Notes: a model not told the origin generated them from the letters alone. Shown: positions 7,615 through 18,460, numbered from the stretch's first letter. The stretch: DNA of 64,000 bases from Desulfobulbus sp. (GCA_009780825.1 WQZH01000011.1:1-64000), one strand, 5' to 3'. Numbers and translations: made by a program.

Positions 7615-9696
7615 CTACTCCTTGCCCGCATGCATCCGGGAGATGTCGCCCACCCGGAGAATCAGTTCGCCCAAGGCTGTCAGCAGATTCAGGCGGTTCT
7701 GGCGGAGCGCCGCATCCTCGGCCATGACCATGACCTCATCGAAGAAGCGGTCCACCGGACTTTTGATCTCCAGCAGCGCCAGCAGCGCCGGCTGGTAGGC
7801 CCGGTTATCGAGCAACGGCAGGGCCGTGGCCCGCACCGCCGCCAAGGCGGCGAACAGCTCCTTTTCCGCCGGTTCGGTCAACAGCGCCTCGTCGATGGCA
7901 ATCGTCCGGTTGTCCTTGATGATGTTGCGGATGCGTTTGAAGGAGCCGGCCAGCACCGCAAAGCTCTCCTGCCCGCGGATTTGATTGAGCGCCTCGATCC
8001 TTTCCAGACAGTCGACCGGATCATCAAAATCGACAGAGGTGGCAGCTTCCACCAGTTCCTGCGGCAACCCCGCGGCAATCTGCTCGTTTTCAAAGCGGAG
8101 GCGAATAAAATGGACCACCTCGTCAACCACTGCGGTTTTCTGCTCGACCACCCCGGCGTATCCGGCCAGGGCAGCGGCGACAGCGGTTTTCAGGGAAAGG
8201 GAAATATGCAGCCCGCGCAGGAGGCTGATCAGCCCGATGGCCTGCCTTCTGAGGCCAAAGGCGTCCTTGTTGCCCGTGGGCTTCTCGCCGATGGCGAAGC
8301 AGCCGACCAGGGTATCCAGGCGGTCGGCAATGCCGACCAGGGCGCCGAGCAGCGATTGCGGCAATTCGCCGCCGGCCCGGATGGGCAGATAATGTTCTTC
8401 GATGGCCTGGGCAACCTCCGGTCTTTCTCCGTCGTGGAGCCCGTACACTCGGCCCATGATGCCCTGGAGCGACGGGAATTCGCCCACCATGGTGGTGAGC
8501 AGATCGGCTTTCGCCAGATTGGCGGCACGGATGGCATCATCGCGCAATCCGGGAGCCACCTGATCGGCCAGCAGACCGGCAAGCCCGGCAAGCCGCTCGC
8601 TTTTGGCCTGCATGGTTCCCAGTTTGTTTTGGAAGACGATGCCGTGCAGTTCCTGGCAACGATCGGCCAACGGCCGTTTCCGGTCTTCATTGAAGAAAAA
8701 CAAACCATCCTCAAGCCGGGCGCGCAACACCCGCTCATGCCCGCTGGCAGCCAGGGCCTGGTCCGCGATCCGGGTGTTGTTCACGGCCACAAACAGAGGC
8801 AGCAGCCTGCCGTCCGTCCCGACCACGGGGAAATATTTCTGATGCTCACGCATTGAGGTCACCAGAGCCTCTTCCGGCAGCTGCAGAAACTTGCGGTCAA
8901 AACGGCCGCAGACCGCACAGGGCGACTCCACCAGATTGGTCACGGTCTCAAGCAACCCTTCGTGCAAAACCGGGTGCGCCCCGGCTATGCCGGCCCCCTC
9001 ACTGACCGCCCGCCGGACCTCTTCCACCACCTTGGCCCGCCGCTCCGCCGGGTCCACGATAACAAAGCGGTCCGTCAGGGCATCGAGATAGGAATCAATA
9101 CCGTCGACCTCGACAGCCTCCGGAGCCATGAACCGGTGCCCTCGGGTGCTCCTGCCGCTGGTCAGCCCTTCGATGGTCATGGGTACCACCGCGCCGTCGT
9201 AGAGGGCCAGCAGCCATTGAATGGGGCGGGCAAAGGCCAGGCTGGTGCTGGCCCAGCGCATCGATTTTGGAAAAACCAGTTCCCGGATGAGCGATTCCAG
9301 CAGGACAGGCAACAGGACCGCTGTTTCCTGTCCCTTGACATCTTCCACAGCCATCAGATACTCGCCCTTGGGGGTCGTCACCACCTGCAGCTGTCCGGGC
9401 TCCAGGCCGCGTGACCGGGCAAACCCTTCCGCCGCCTTGGTCAAATTGCCGTTGGCGTCGAACCCGGCCTGTTTCGACGGGCCGATATGCTCCTGGCGCC
9501 GATCCGCCTGCCGCGACTGCAAGCCCGTGATGGCCAGGGTCAGACGTCTGGGAGTACCGAAACTGCGGATCGACCCGAAAGCAAGTTCCAGGCCGCGCAG
9601 CTTCCTGCCGGCCTCGGCGGCCAGCGTATCCAAGGCCGGCTGAATATATCCGGCCGGAATTTCTTCTATCCCGATTTCGAAAAGAAGTTCACTCAT
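7615..9696 (-). CDS. glyS: Glycyl-tRNA synthetase beta subunit
   Basis: The beta subunit of the bacterial alpha2-beta2 glycyl-tRNA synthetase, needed for tRNA binding and charging. The 693-aa product has the family start SELLFEIGIEEIPAGYIQPA and the normal length, with the C-terminal anticodon-binding-like region. Its ATG overlaps the stop of the upstream FolE2-like gene by 4 bases, so translation is probably coupled. The alpha-subunit gene glyQ, commonly adjacent, is absent from both sides here and must lie elsewhere. Confidence 0.95.
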   Translation of the reverse strand: MSELLFEIGIEEIPAGYIQPALDTLAAEAGRKLRGLELAFGSIRSFGTPRRLTLAITGLQSRQADRRQEHIGPSKQAGFDANGNLTKAAEGFARSRGLEPGQLQVVTTPKGEYLMAVEDVKGQETAVLLPVLLESLIRELVFPKSMRWASTSLAFARPIQWLLALYDGAVVPMTIEGLTSGRSTRGHRFMAPEAVEVDGIDSYLDALTDRFVIVDPAERRAKVVEEVRRAVSEGAGIAGAHPVLHEGLLETVTNLVESPCAVCGRFDRKFLQLPEEALVTSMREHQKYFPVVGTDGRLLPLFVAVNNTRIADQALAASGHERVLRARLEDGLFFFNEDRKRPLADRCQELHGIVFQNKLGTMQAKSERLAGLAGLLADQVAPGLRDDAIRAANLAKADLLTTMVGEFPSLQGIMGRVYGLHDGERPEVAQAIEEHYLPIRAGGELPQSLLGALVGIADRLDTLVGCFAIGEKPTGNKDAFGLRRQAIGLISLLRGLHISLSLKTAVAAALAGYAGVVEQKTAVVDEVVHFIRLRFENEQIAAGLPQELVEAATSVDFDDPVDCLERIEALNQIRGQESFAVLAGSFKRIRNIIKDNRTIAIDEALLTEPAEKELFAALAAVRATALPLLDNRAYQPALLALLEIKSPVDRFFDEVMVMAEDAALRQNRLNLLTALGELILRVGDISRMHAGKE

Positions 9697-10505
9697 AGCG
9701 ATCCACTCTTAGTGGTTTGTTGCCCAGGGGAGAGACAAACGGCTTCCGGAAGACTGTTGGCATGCCACGCCTTTTCGGGGTTATCCATTGGGTCCGGTTC
9801 GGTTTCGGGCCACTCGGAAGAGGCAAACCTTGCATACCCGCTGGTTCTGTTTTTCACAACAATTTTGTACCAATGAAACGAGTCCGTCGCCCGCAGGACA
9901 TCGCTGACCCGACAACACAGAGACTCCACCGTCTCCGATCGTGGCGCCTGCGAAACTGTCTCCCGGCAGATCAGGGCAATCAGATCTTCGATCCAGAGAA
10001 AACGCTTCATGCGGACCGCCGCGGTGACGCTGCCCCACACCCCCGCAAGGACAGCTCCGTGCCCGGATTCGGTGTGCGCCGACAGGGGAACCGGGACATC
10101 GACCTCAACCACGAGGTCAAAGGTCCGGGCCAGGGTACCGTACAGGCGGCAGTCATATCGCGCCATGCCGGGTTCCTGTCCGCCTGTACCGGTCGCGAGA
10201 AAAAAAGGAAACTCGATCTCCAGATGGGCCGCTTCCGCCTCAAGACGCCTCTTCATCTCTTCGAGGATGAGGTGACAGGTCTTGAGATTGAACTGGCCGT
10301 GAAACCGGTTGAGGATCTCGACAAACCGGCTCATGTGGGTGCCTTTGAACCGATGCGGCAGGTTGACGTACATGTTGACCTGCGCCAGAGTCTGCTGGGT
10401 CGCGCTTGCCCGGTCAAGGACAATGATCGGATAGGAGATCGATTTGACGCCCACCTTGCGGATGTTGATCCGCCTGGAATCGTGGAGACCTTGGATGTCC
10501 TTCAT
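9693..10505 (-). CDS. FolE2/MptA-like T-fold protein lacking the metal ligands
   Basis: The N-terminal half closely follows type IB GTP cyclohydrolases (FolE2): KDIQ, DSRRINIRKVGVKSISYPI and KGTHMSRFVEIL. FolE2 makes dihydroneopterin triphosphate for folate or queuosine. Here the conserved catalytic segment TSLCPCSK is replaced by the region around VPVPLSAHTESGHG, the LLKRPDEK segment is missing, and the zinc-binding ESIHNH motif is replaced by NRTSGYARFAS. The protein (270 aa, near family length) therefore should not act as a normal GTP cyclohydrolase. It is intact and overlaps glyS by ATGA, which argues for a retained, changed role over decay. A shortened T-fold binding protein is one possibility; its function is unknown. 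Confidence 0.7.
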   Translation of the reverse strand: MKDIQGLHDSRRINIRKVGVKSISYPIIVLDRASATQQTLAQVNMYVNLPHRFKGTHMSRFVEILNRFHGQFNLKTCHLILEEMKRRLEAEAAHLEIEFPFFLATGTGGQEPGMARYDCRLYGTLARTFDLVVEVDVPVPLSAHTESGHGAVLAGVWGSVTAAVRMKRFLWIEDLIALICRETVSQAPRSETVESLCCRVSDVLRATDSFHWYKIVVKNRTSGYARFASSEWPETEPDPMDNPEKAWHANSLPEAVCLSPGQQTTKSGSL

Positions 10506-10576
10506 GATGGGCGGGTTAGGAGGGGAGAGGGATACCAGGCGGCGCGGCTGCTGCCTGTTGCCTCCTGGCGTCCGGT

Positions 10577-10933
10577 TCAGCCGATATATTTGCGGACCGC
10601 GGCCTTGAGTTCGTCCGTGTTGGCCGACTTGACCACGTAGGCTTCCGAGGCCCAGCTGCCGAAATCCTGCTTGTATTCCTGGTATGCCGAGTTGAGGATA
10701 ATGGGCAGCGTCGCCCGCAATTCCTTCATCTGCCGCAAAACCTCAATCCCGTTCATGTCCGGCATGTTGATGTCCAAAAGGACCAGATCAGGCGGGTTGT
10801 CCTTGAATTTTGCCAGGGCCTCGACGCCATTGCGGGCCGAATCCACCAGATACCCTTCTTCCTCGAACTCCTCGCGATAGAGCAACTGAATGCTTTCCTC
10901 ATCGTCGACCAGCAAAATGCGTTTCTTGTCCAC
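10577..10933 (-). CDS. Single-domain response regulator (receiver only)
   Basis: A CheY-like receiver of 118 aa with the acidic pair in LVDDEES, the phospho-acceptor Asp in LVLLDINMPDMNG (about residue 53), a Ser in the switch position (LNSAYQ) and the Lys in VVKSA. There is no output domain, so it must act by protein contact. It lies 9 bp after galT and 71 bp before the FolE2-like gene, inside the minus-strand gene chain; its kinase is not evident. Confidence 0.9.
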   Translation of the reverse strand: MDKKRILLVDDEESIQLLYREEFEEEGYLVDSARNGVEALAKFKDNPPDLVLLDINMPDMNGIEVLRQMKELRATLPIILNSAYQEYKQDFGSWASEAYVVKSANTDELKAAVRKYIG

Positions 10934-10942
10934 AGTATCCTC

Positions 10943-11941
10943 CTACAGATTTGCCTCGCGGAGATAGCGGCACGTCTCTTCCGGCGTCATGGGGTTGATG
11001 TAGAAGCCGGTGCCCCATTCGAAGCCCGCGATGGATGTCAGTTTGGGAACAATCTCGAAATGCCAGTGGTAATACTCCAGCGAACCGGAGCGGAGGGGTT
11101 GGGTATGGAGCACAAAATTGTAGGGGACATGCGGAATGCAGGCATCGAGCCGGCGCAAGGTTTCGGAAAATATTGCGGCCAGCCCGGCCAATGCGGCGTC
11201 GTCCTGTTCAACATAGGAGGAGTTGTGCCGCTTGGGCAGAATCCACATTTCAAACGGCGAACGCGGGGCAAAGGGGGTCAGGGTGACAAAAAGATCGTTT
11301 TCGCAAACCAGGCGGACTTTTTGCTGCAATTCCTGCCGGATGATGTCGCAAAAAATGCAGCGGTCTTTGTAGTTGAAATAGGAGAGACTGCCTTCGAGTT
11401 CGGAGATCACCATCCGGGGCAGGATAGGCAGCGCCACCAGTTGGGAATGGGAATGTTCGAGCGAGGCGCCGGCAGCCTTGCCGAAATTTTTGAACACCAC
11501 CACGTAATTGAAGCGGCAATCCTTGGCCAGATCGTGGATGCGGTCACGAAAGGCCTTGAAGGTAAGCAGCATGAGATGCGGCGGCAGGTGGGAGAACCGG
11601 TCCAGATGGTTCGGACTTTCGATGATCACCTCATGGGCGCCGATACCGTTCATCCGGTCATAGACCCCTTCTCCCTGCTTGTCGAGGTCTCCCTCGATGA
11701 TCAGGGCCGGATACTTGTTCGGGACAACACGCAGCTGCCACCCGGATGTATTGGGATAGCCTCCTTCCCGGCCATAGACCAGCACCTCGTCGGGCGTCGT
11801 CTTTTCGTTGCCGGGGCAAAGTGGACAAAACCCGCCCTTGACTTTGTATTCCTCGACCAGAAAATCGGTCGGCCGCTGGCCCCGCTCCTGGGCAATGATG
11901 ATCCAGCGACCGAGAATCGGATCCCTTCGCAATTCAGGCAT
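10943..11941 (-). CDS. galT: Galactose-1-phosphate uridylyltransferase
   Basis: Transfers UMP between UDP-glucose and galactose-1-phosphate (Leloir pathway). It could equally serve sugar-nucleotide supply for surface polysaccharide. The 332-aa protein starts PELRRDPILGRWIIIA and has zinc-ligand pairs (CPLCPGNE, CIFCDI) and the active site SLEHSHSQLVALP, where the second His of HSH is the nucleophile. The C-terminal half contains the second HIT-like repeat (YYHWHFEIVPK). No galK or galE is nearby. It is separated by 5 bp from dksA upstream and by 9 bp from the receiver gene downstream. Confidence 0.9.
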   Translation of the reverse strand: MPELRRDPILGRWIIIAQERGQRPTDFLVEEYKVKGGFCPLCPGNEKTTPDEVLVYGREGGYPNTSGWQLRVVPNKYPALIIEGDLDKQGEGVYDRMNGIGAHEVIIESPNHLDRFSHLPPHLMLLTFKAFRDRIHDLAKDCRFNYVVVFKNFGKAAGASLEHSHSQLVALPILPRMVISELEGSLSYFNYKDRCIFCDIIRQELQQKVRLVCENDLFVTLTPFAPRSPFEMWILPKRHNSSYVEQDDAALAGLAAIFSETLRRLDACIPHVPYNFVLHTQPLRSGSLEYYHWHFEIVPKLTSIAGFEWGTGFYINPMTPEETCRYLREANL

Positions 11942-11946
11942 ACACG

Positions 11947-12315
11947 TTACCGCCCCTGTTCTTTTTCCCGCTGTTCCTGCCGGGCTTTGCAGTCAATGCA
12001 ATATTTGGCCACAGGCCGAGCCTGGAGCCGCTTGATGGCGATGTCGCAGCCGCAACTGGCACAGATGCCGTAGCTGCCGTCATCGATTCGTGTCAGGGCC
12101 TCAGCGATTTTGTCCATCAGCTTCCGTTCCCGACCACGGATCCGTAACTCGAAACTCCGATCCGACTCCATACTGGCCCGGTCATTGGGATCGGGAATAT
12201 TGCCGGAAGAATTGGTCATGTCGGTCAGAGTCTGTTCGACATCGGTGACGATTTCCGCTTTCATCGCCTCAAGCTGCTCTTTGAAACGCAGCAAGTCCTG
12301 TTCATCCATCGTCAT
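11947..12315 (-). CDS. dksA: DksA/TraR-family zinc-finger transcription factor
   Basis: This family binds the RNA polymerase secondary channel and modulates rRNA and stress promoters, often with ppGpp. The 122-aa protein has an N-terminal coiled coil and a C4 zinc finger ([21 protein letters not shown] followed by CIDCKARQE). It starts at an ATG overlapping the moaC stop (ATGA), so it is translationally coupled to moaC. It is somewhat shorter than E. coli DksA (151 aa), so a related DksA/TraR paralogue is possible. Confidence 0.88.
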   Translation of the reverse strand: MTMDEQDLLRFKEQLEAMKAEIVTDVEQTLTDMTNSSGNIPDPNDRASMESDRSFELRIRGRERKLMDKIAEALTRIDDGSYGICASCGCDIAIKRLQARPVAKYCIDCKARQEQREKEQGR

Positions 12316-12842
12316 TCTCCAACAAGGTGGTTCTCCTGTTCTGTCTCAATATAACACGTGGCGGATGGCCTGACAAACAGTCCACTCTTGCCGCCGCTTT
12401 TCCGCAACAGGCGGATATCCGAGATCACCATGGTTTTATCGACAGCCTTGCACATGTCGTAAATAGTCAGTGCCGCGACCGACACCGCTGTCAATGCCTC
12501 CATTTCCACGCCTGTCCGCCCGGTGATGGACACCGCTGCCTTGATCTCGATGGCGCAACGGACATCGTCAAAGGAAAAATCAATATTTGCTCCGGTAATT
12601 GCCAAAGGATGACACAGGGGGATCAGCTGGTCCACTTTCTTGGCCGCCATGAAGCCGGCGATCCGGGCCGAGCCGAGCACGTCGCCTTTCTTGACCGTTC
12701 CCTGGCGAACCATGTCGTACGCCTGTCTGGACATGGAAATCGTGCCGGCGGCAATCGCCTGTCGGAGGGTGTCGCCCTTGGCGCCGATATCGACCATGCG
12801 GGCATTGCCGCCGGCATCGAAATGGGTGAACTGTTCAGGCAT
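12312..12842 (-). CDS. moaC: Cyclic pyranopterin monophosphate synthase MoaC
   Basis: Acts after MoaA in molybdenum cofactor synthesis. The 176-aa protein has the family landmarks [15 protein letters not shown], the active-site stretch [10 protein letters not shown] and [23 protein letters not shown] ending in KGG-like SGGKSG. The ATG at 12842 overlaps the end of dnaJ by 8 bases, and its stop overlaps dksA, so it sits inside a tightly packed chain. Mo/W enzymes such as formate dehydrogenases would be the users; none is in the window. Confidence 0.95.
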   Translation of the reverse strand: MPEQFTHFDAGGNARMVDIGAKGDTLRQAIAAGTISMSRQAYDMVRQGTVKKGDVLGSARIAGFMAAKKVDQLIPLCHPLAITGANIDFSFDDVRCAIEIKAAVSITGRTGVEMEALTAVSVAALTIYDMCKAVDKTMVISDIRLLRKSGGKSGLFVRPSATCYIETEQENHLVGE

Positions 12843-13992
12843 TGGCAACCTTTTCCTGATCCTCGCTCTTTTTCTTCTGCTTGCCGCGATGCCCATGGAA
12901 AAGACGGGCGAAAAATCCCTCGCCGTCCTCCTGTTCCTCGCTCAACTCCTCGAACCTGTGGAGCAGTTCCTTTTGTTCCTTGGTCAACTTGACAGGCGTC
13001 AGAACCTGGATCTCGACCACCATGTCGCCCTTGCCGCCGCCCCGCAGGCTGGGCACGCCTTCCTTTCTGAGGGTAAAGTGCGCACCGGACTGGGTCCCGG
13101 CGGGGATCTTCAGTTTCGCGGTTCCGTGAATCGTTGGGACATCGACCTCATCTCCAAGGGTGGCCCGCACCATCGACACCGGCAACCTGAGATAGATCAT
13201 CTGCCCATCTCTTTGAAAATATTCATGTTCATCGACATGAATAACCACATACAGATCGCCCGATGACCCTCCGCGACGGCCGCCTTCACCTTCTCCGGCC
13301 AGCCGCATCCGCGAACCGGTGTCCACGCCGGCTGGAATGTGCATGTTGACTTTTTTGCTCCGGTTGACCAATCCCTCACCCTGGCAGTCGATGCAGGGTT
13401 CGGTGATCACTTGCCCTGCGCCGTGACAGCGCGGACAGGTGGTGGAGACCTGAAGAAAGCCCTGGGAATGGACGACCTGACCGCGTCCCTGGCAGGTCGG
13501 GCACGTCTGCGGCCGGTGACCGGGCCGGGCCCCCGATCCCTCGCAGGTCCAGCAGGTCTCCCGCTTGGTTACCTCGACCTGCCGGTCGACACCGTGCATC
13601 GCCTCCAAGAAGGAGATGCGGATATCGTAGCGCAGATCCTCGCCCTGAACCGGGGCGCTGGGATCGCGCCGCCTGGAGCGGCCGCCGCCAAACCCGAAAA
13701 GATCGCCGAACAGGTCGTTGATGTGCGCGAAAATATCCTCGCTGTTTCCCGGTCCGGTATAGCCGCTGCGGCGCAGGCCCTCTTCGCCGTAGGTATCGTA
13801 GATGCGCCTTTTCTGCGCATCGCAGAGCACTTCGTATGCCTCGGCGGCCTCTTTGAACTTCTCCTCGGCTTCAGCATCGCCCTGGTTGCGGTCAGGGTGA
13901 TACTTCATGGCCAGCTTGCGATACGCCTTCTTGACGGCCTCCGCTGAAGCATCCTTGCCGATACCGAGAATTTCGTAATAGCTCTTGCCCAT
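12835..13992 (-). CDS. dnaJ: Chaperone DnaJ (type I Hsp40)
   Basis: The J-domain co-chaperone of DnaK. The 385-aa protein has all type I parts in order: J domain with HPD (YHPDRN, about residues 30-35), a G/F-rich linker (GFGGGRS), four CxxCxGxG zinc repeats ([32 protein letters not shown]) and C-terminal substrate domains. The end is unusually basic and charged ([13 protein letters not shown]). The start at 13992 ([10 protein letters not shown]) matches the family; an in-frame ATG/GTG 4 codons upstream is possible. dnaK is not adjacent. Confidence 0.95.
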   Translation of the reverse strand: MGKSYYEILGIGKDASAEAVKKAYRKLAMKYHPDRNQGDAEAEEKFKEAAEAYEVLCDAQKRRIYDTYGEEGLRRSGYTGPGNSEDIFAHINDLFGDLFGFGGGRSRRRDPSAPVQGEDLRYDIRISFLEAMHGVDRQVEVTKRETCWTCEGSGARPGHRPQTCPTCQGRGQVVHSQGFLQVSTTCPRCHGAGQVITEPCIDCQGEGLVNRSKKVNMHIPAGVDTGSRMRLAGEGEGGRRGGSSGDLYVVIHVDEHEYFQRDGQMIYLRLPVSMVRATLGDEVDVPTIHGTAKLKIPAGTQSGAHFTLRKEGVPSLRGGGKGDMVVEIQVLTPVKLTKEQKELLHRFEELSEEQEDGEGFFARLFHGHRGKQKKKSEDQEKVANA

Positions 13993-14015
13993 GGTCGGTT
14001 CCACATTCGTTGTGG

Positions 14016-14282
14016 CTATTCTTCAGCGGCTTCCCCATCAACGGCGGCTTCCACCGTCTTCTCCGCCTTGCGCTGTTTGGGAAGCTCATGGATGTTGTCA
14101 AACGTGACCCTGCCAGCGGCGATCTCGCGCAGGGTCAGGACAATCTCTTTATTTCGATCCGCAACCAGAAAAGGTTCACCTTTCCGATGTTGCCGAATCC
14201 GCTCCACCGCCAGATGGATCAAGGCAAATCGATTGTCGTCGCCTACTTTTTTCAAGCAATCTTCAACGGTTATACGCGCCAT
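14016..14282 (-). CDS. rpoZ: RNA polymerase omega subunit
   Basis: A small RNA polymerase subunit that helps beta-prime folding and ppGpp response. The product is 88 aa and starts [13 protein letters not shown], followed by [15 protein letters not shown], the conserved omega core. The ATG at 14282 is preceded by GGGGGTAGAG. It is followed by dnaJ after 23 bp and probably heads that gene chain. Confidence 0.93.
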   Translation of the reverse strand: MARITVEDCLKKVGDDNRFALIHLAVERIRQHRKGEPFLVADRNKEIVLTLREIAAGRVTFDNIHELPKQRKAEKTVEAAVDGEAAEE

Positions 14283-14461
14283 GTTCTCTACCCCCATGGA
14301 ATAAAAATCCCGGTGCTCGCTCTTGCTCCGGGAAATCGAAGCCCCTGGAAAATCTGCCGCCTCTGCGCAGGCCGCGCCCGAGCGGCGGATTCCCAAACGG
14401 TTTTGTAATAATCACGATAGGAAATTTAACAAGATTCGTTGCCTGGAACCTTACAACAGTC

Positions 14462-15850
<1,389 letters not shown>

Positions 15851-15865
15851 TCATCGAACCCCGTC

Positions 15866-15894
15866 TATCTAGCAGAAAAAATGCGAAAAGTCAA
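15866..15894 (-). promoter_or_regulatory. Sigma-70 promoter of purA
   Basis: On the minus strand TTGACT (15894-15889) and TAGATA (15871-15866) are 17 bp apart. The expected leader before the purA ATG is about 90 nt. Confidence 0.6.
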
Positions 15895-16111
15895 ACAAGA
15901 GAAAAACAGGGCTGACGGCAAGAAAAACACTATTCCGACCAAATAGGACAAAAGCAAAAAACCTCCCGGCCCGCTGGGGCGGAGCGCGGGCAAACCGGAG
16001 CACCGCCAACGGGAAGACAGAACGGGTTGACGGCTCAGCGGCCGCCTCCTTCTGCTCCCACCTGGCTGGCGGTCTTTCGTGGCCTCTGCCTCAAGAAGAA
16101 ATCAGGGGCGC
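15895..16111. other. Intergenic region between divergent purA and tatB
   Basis: No gene or repeat is recognised between the purA promoter and the tatB promoter. It contains A-rich DNA near 15900-15965 and GC-rich, weakly self-complementary DNA near 15967-15990. Confidence 0.5.
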
Positions 16112-16140
16112 TTGACACCTCCGGGCAAATCCCGTAGATT
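16112..16140 (+). promoter_or_regulatory. Sigma-70 promoter of tatBC
   Basis: TTGACA at 16112-16117 and TAGATT at 16135-16140 are 17 bp apart, 51 bp before the tatB ATG. Confidence 0.65.
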
Positions 16141-16191
16141 TCTTCCTCTGCAAGATTGCGAGTTCTTCCGTCAACATTACCTGGTACGCAT

Positions 16192-16650
16192 ATGTTTGGA
16201 ATCAGTCTCCCGGAAATGATCGTCATCCTTGCCATCGCCTTGATCGTGGTCGGTCCGGACAAACTGCCCGGCTTGGCCCGCTCATTGGCCAAGGGTCTGA
16301 CGGAAATGAAAAAGACGCTCGACCAGGTCAAAGAAGGCCTGACTCAGGAAGACGGCACCCTCCACTCTATCCAACATGACCTGCGGACCACCGCGGACGA
16401 ATTGCGGACCACATTGATCGACACCGATGCGGCGGAGTGGAGGCCGGCCACCGGATCTGGCGCCCAGGGCAGCAAAGAGCCGGTTATCGACGAGGAGCCC
16501 GAAGCCCGCGCCATTGCCGCCGAACTGCACGATCAGGACGAACCTGTGGCCGAGGCCCCTGTTGCCGACCGACAGGAGGAACATCCCCCTTTGCCCGAGA
16601 CAACCGCCGCTTCCGTCAAACCGGCCGGAGACAGCGCCCAGGCGTCATGA
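16192..16650 (+). CDS. tatB: Sec-independent translocase subunit TatB (TatA/B family)
   Basis: Part of the twin-arginine receptor that exports folded proteins. The 152-aa protein has the one short N-terminal membrane helix (FGISLPEMIVILAIALIVVG), the GPDKLPGLAR hinge typical of TatB (TatA has FGxxKLP), an amphipathic helix and a long acidic, proline-rich tail. It overlaps tatC by ATGA. At least one substrate, the metallophosphoesterase at 2119-3772, is in the window. Confidence 0.88.
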   Translation: MFGISLPEMIVILAIALIVVGPDKLPGLARSLAKGLTEMKKTLDQVKEGLTQEDGTLHSIQHDLRTTADELRTTLIDTDAAEWRPATGSGAQGSKEPVIDEEPEARAIAAELHDQDEPVAEAPVADRQEEHPPLPETTAASVKPAGDSAQAS

Positions 16651-17390
16651 TCGGGGTACTGGAACATTTCCGTCCCCATCAGGACGAGTTGCGCCAGCGG
16701 CTTATCCGTTGCTGTATTGCGGTCCTGCTGACCAGCACCATTGCCTACCTCTGCAATGATGAGATTGCGGCATGGTGTATGCGACCTCTCTATCTTGCCT
16801 ATCCGCCACTGGGCAAACTGGTGTACACCAAACTCACCGATGCCTTTCTCAGCTACCTCAAGCTCTCCCTGCTGGCCGGCCTGGCCACCGCCTTTCCTTT
16901 TCTGCTGTATCAGGTCTGGCTGTTCATCGCCCCAGGCCTGCTCGACCATGAAAAACGAACCGTGCGCACCATTGTCCTCTGGGCCACGTCACTTTTCGTC
17001 GCGGGCGCCACATTCGCCTTTTTCGTCGCCCTGCCCCTGATGCTCCACTATTTCATGAGTTACGCCTCACCCTTCCTGCAACCGATGATCAACCTGGGTC
17101 CGTACCTCACGTTCACCATCCGCATGGTGCTGACCTGCGGCATTGCCTTCGAGATTCCTTTCCTCATGGTGATGGCAACCCGCGCCGGCCTGCTCAAGGA
17201 CGGCCATTTCCGTCAGAAACGACTCCCCTTTTATCTTGCCATCGCGGTTCTCTCCTTCCTCCTGGCAGCTGGCGAGATCACCGCCACTGTCCTGCTCGCC
17301 CTGCCTCTGATCGCCCTGTACGAGGCCGGCATCGTGGCCTGCCGTGTCTTTGGCAGCAGGCGGAGCAGCGGCCAGACGACCGTTTCGTAG
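16647..17390 (+). CDS. tatC: Sec-independent translocase TatC
   Basis: The polytopic receptor core for RR signal peptides. The 247-aa protein starts MIGVLEHFRPHQDELRQRL, the conserved TatC amino end, and has six hydrophobic segments, with FLLYQVWLFIAPGL in the conserved first periplasmic/second helix region. The start at 16647 overlaps the tatB stop, so translation is coupled. Confidence 0.93.
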   Translation: MIGVLEHFRPHQDELRQRLIRCCIAVLLTSTIAYLCNDEIAAWCMRPLYLAYPPLGKLVYTKLTDAFLSYLKLSLLAGLATAFPFLLYQVWLFIAPGLLDHEKRTVRTIVLWATSLFVAGATFAFFVALPLMLHYFMSYASPFLQPMINLGPYLTFTIRMVLTCGIAFEIPFLMVMATRAGLLKDGHFRQKRLPFYLAIAVLSFLLAAGEITATVLLALPLIALYEAGIVACRVFGSRRSSGQTTVS

Positions 17391-18031
17391 ATTGCCGCGC
17401 CGCGTCCTGCCCTGCCTCCCTCCCTGACACTCCATTTCCATTGCAAAACGCAGTATATGTTAGAGTCGTTTCGACGAGCGCGACGAGGAGAAATCTCATC
17501 ATGCGCAAGATTTCTCCCGTTGGTCGGAATGGCACGAGATGAAGCGATGCCAGTTGCCGGTCGGTATCCCCGACCCCTTCGGTATACGTCAGTATGTTGG
17601 TATCCAGCCCGACGCGTATGGATCACTCGCTGTCGAGATCGTTGCGTGTCCAGTCGTGCCGTCCGATGGCTTTTTGCCGGGATAGTCTGAGCAGTAACGA
17701 TTCCTTCGCAGTCGTTCCCCCTGTTTTTTCATCAGCGGGGCCGATCTTGGCAATGGATGTCCGCGCGACACGACGAGGATGCTTTCGCCGGAGGCGGCAT
17801 CCCGCAGGAACCCAGAAAAATTGCTTGGCATCGGCAGCAGTGACAGTACGCATGCCTTGCTCCATGTAGTGTTGAACACTGTATAATTCGAGACGGTGAA
17901 GGGGCGGGCCGGGATTGCCACTCCCACCTGACATTGTGCGGAGTGACAGGCGAGGGGGGGGCTATATCTACGCTACAGTCCCCTCTCCAAGGTAAAAGGC
18001 CACGGCCTGTCGCAACCGTGGGCGGCGACCA

Positions 18032-18193
18032 TTACCATGTGACCTTGAGGCCGACGCGACCGCCGATGCTGTGACCTGGCTGGCCCAGGACGATATTGTA
18101 ATTGGCGCTGCAGAAGACGCTGACGTTGCGGGTAAGCTGACCGGTGAGGCCGAGGTCAAGCTGCGTCCAGGACTCGCCCAGATCGGTCCTTCT
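18032..18193 (-). pseudogene. C-terminal fragment of an autotransporter beta-barrel
   Basis: On the minus strand, DLGESWTQLDLGLTGQLTRN is followed by alternating hydrophobic strands and ends GRVGLKVTW then stop. A terminal beta-strand closing with an aromatic residue is the outer-membrane insertion signal of autotransporters. Only about 53 codons remain; upstream the sequence changes abruptly to an IS21-like end. The rest of the gene is missing. Confidence 0.55.
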
Positions 18194-18204
18194 TTGATCT
18201 TTAG

Positions 18205-18250
18205 GGAGTCACTTTTCGACGCTGAAAGAGGGGCATTTTTCAATGCTGAT
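18205..18250. mobile_element. IS21-like terminal remnant
   Basis: Two similar tandem units (CACTTTTCGACGCTGA, then CATTTTTCAATGCTGATTGA) resemble the multiple terminal repeats at the ends of IS21 elements. No istA/istB remains beside them. The remnant abuts the truncated autotransporter, which suggests that an insertion followed by deletion destroyed that gene. This is recognition by eye. Confidence 0.35.
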
Positions 18251-18337
18251 TGACACAGAGCATGTTTTGCAGCTCGATTATTTTGTCCTTGCCGGCCAGC
18301 ATTCAGGTGAATCAAAGATCGCATTTTTGACTGAGGA

Positions 18338-18460
18338 TGTCAATGACCTCTGGTTGCTCGTTCAGATCAATGCGAATCACAAGGACCTGTCATACCGATG
18401 AGCGAAGCGATGAAAAATCTCAAGGATAGCGACCAAATTTTTTCTGCGGTCGAAATGACC
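18338..18460 (-). repeat. Dispersed repeat copy B
   Basis: On the minus strand this shares TGACAGGTCCTTGTGATT and GATCTGAACGAG-AACCAGAGG with the copies at 25910-25998 and 29124-29213. It then continues into the GTCATTTCGACC / AAATCT type module in degenerate form. Confidence 0.5.

Noticed and set aside
12843..12896. Longer moaC start
   Set aside because: The extra 18 residues are very basic, lie within the dnaJ end and are absent from the family; the ATG at 12842 gives the normal N-terminus.
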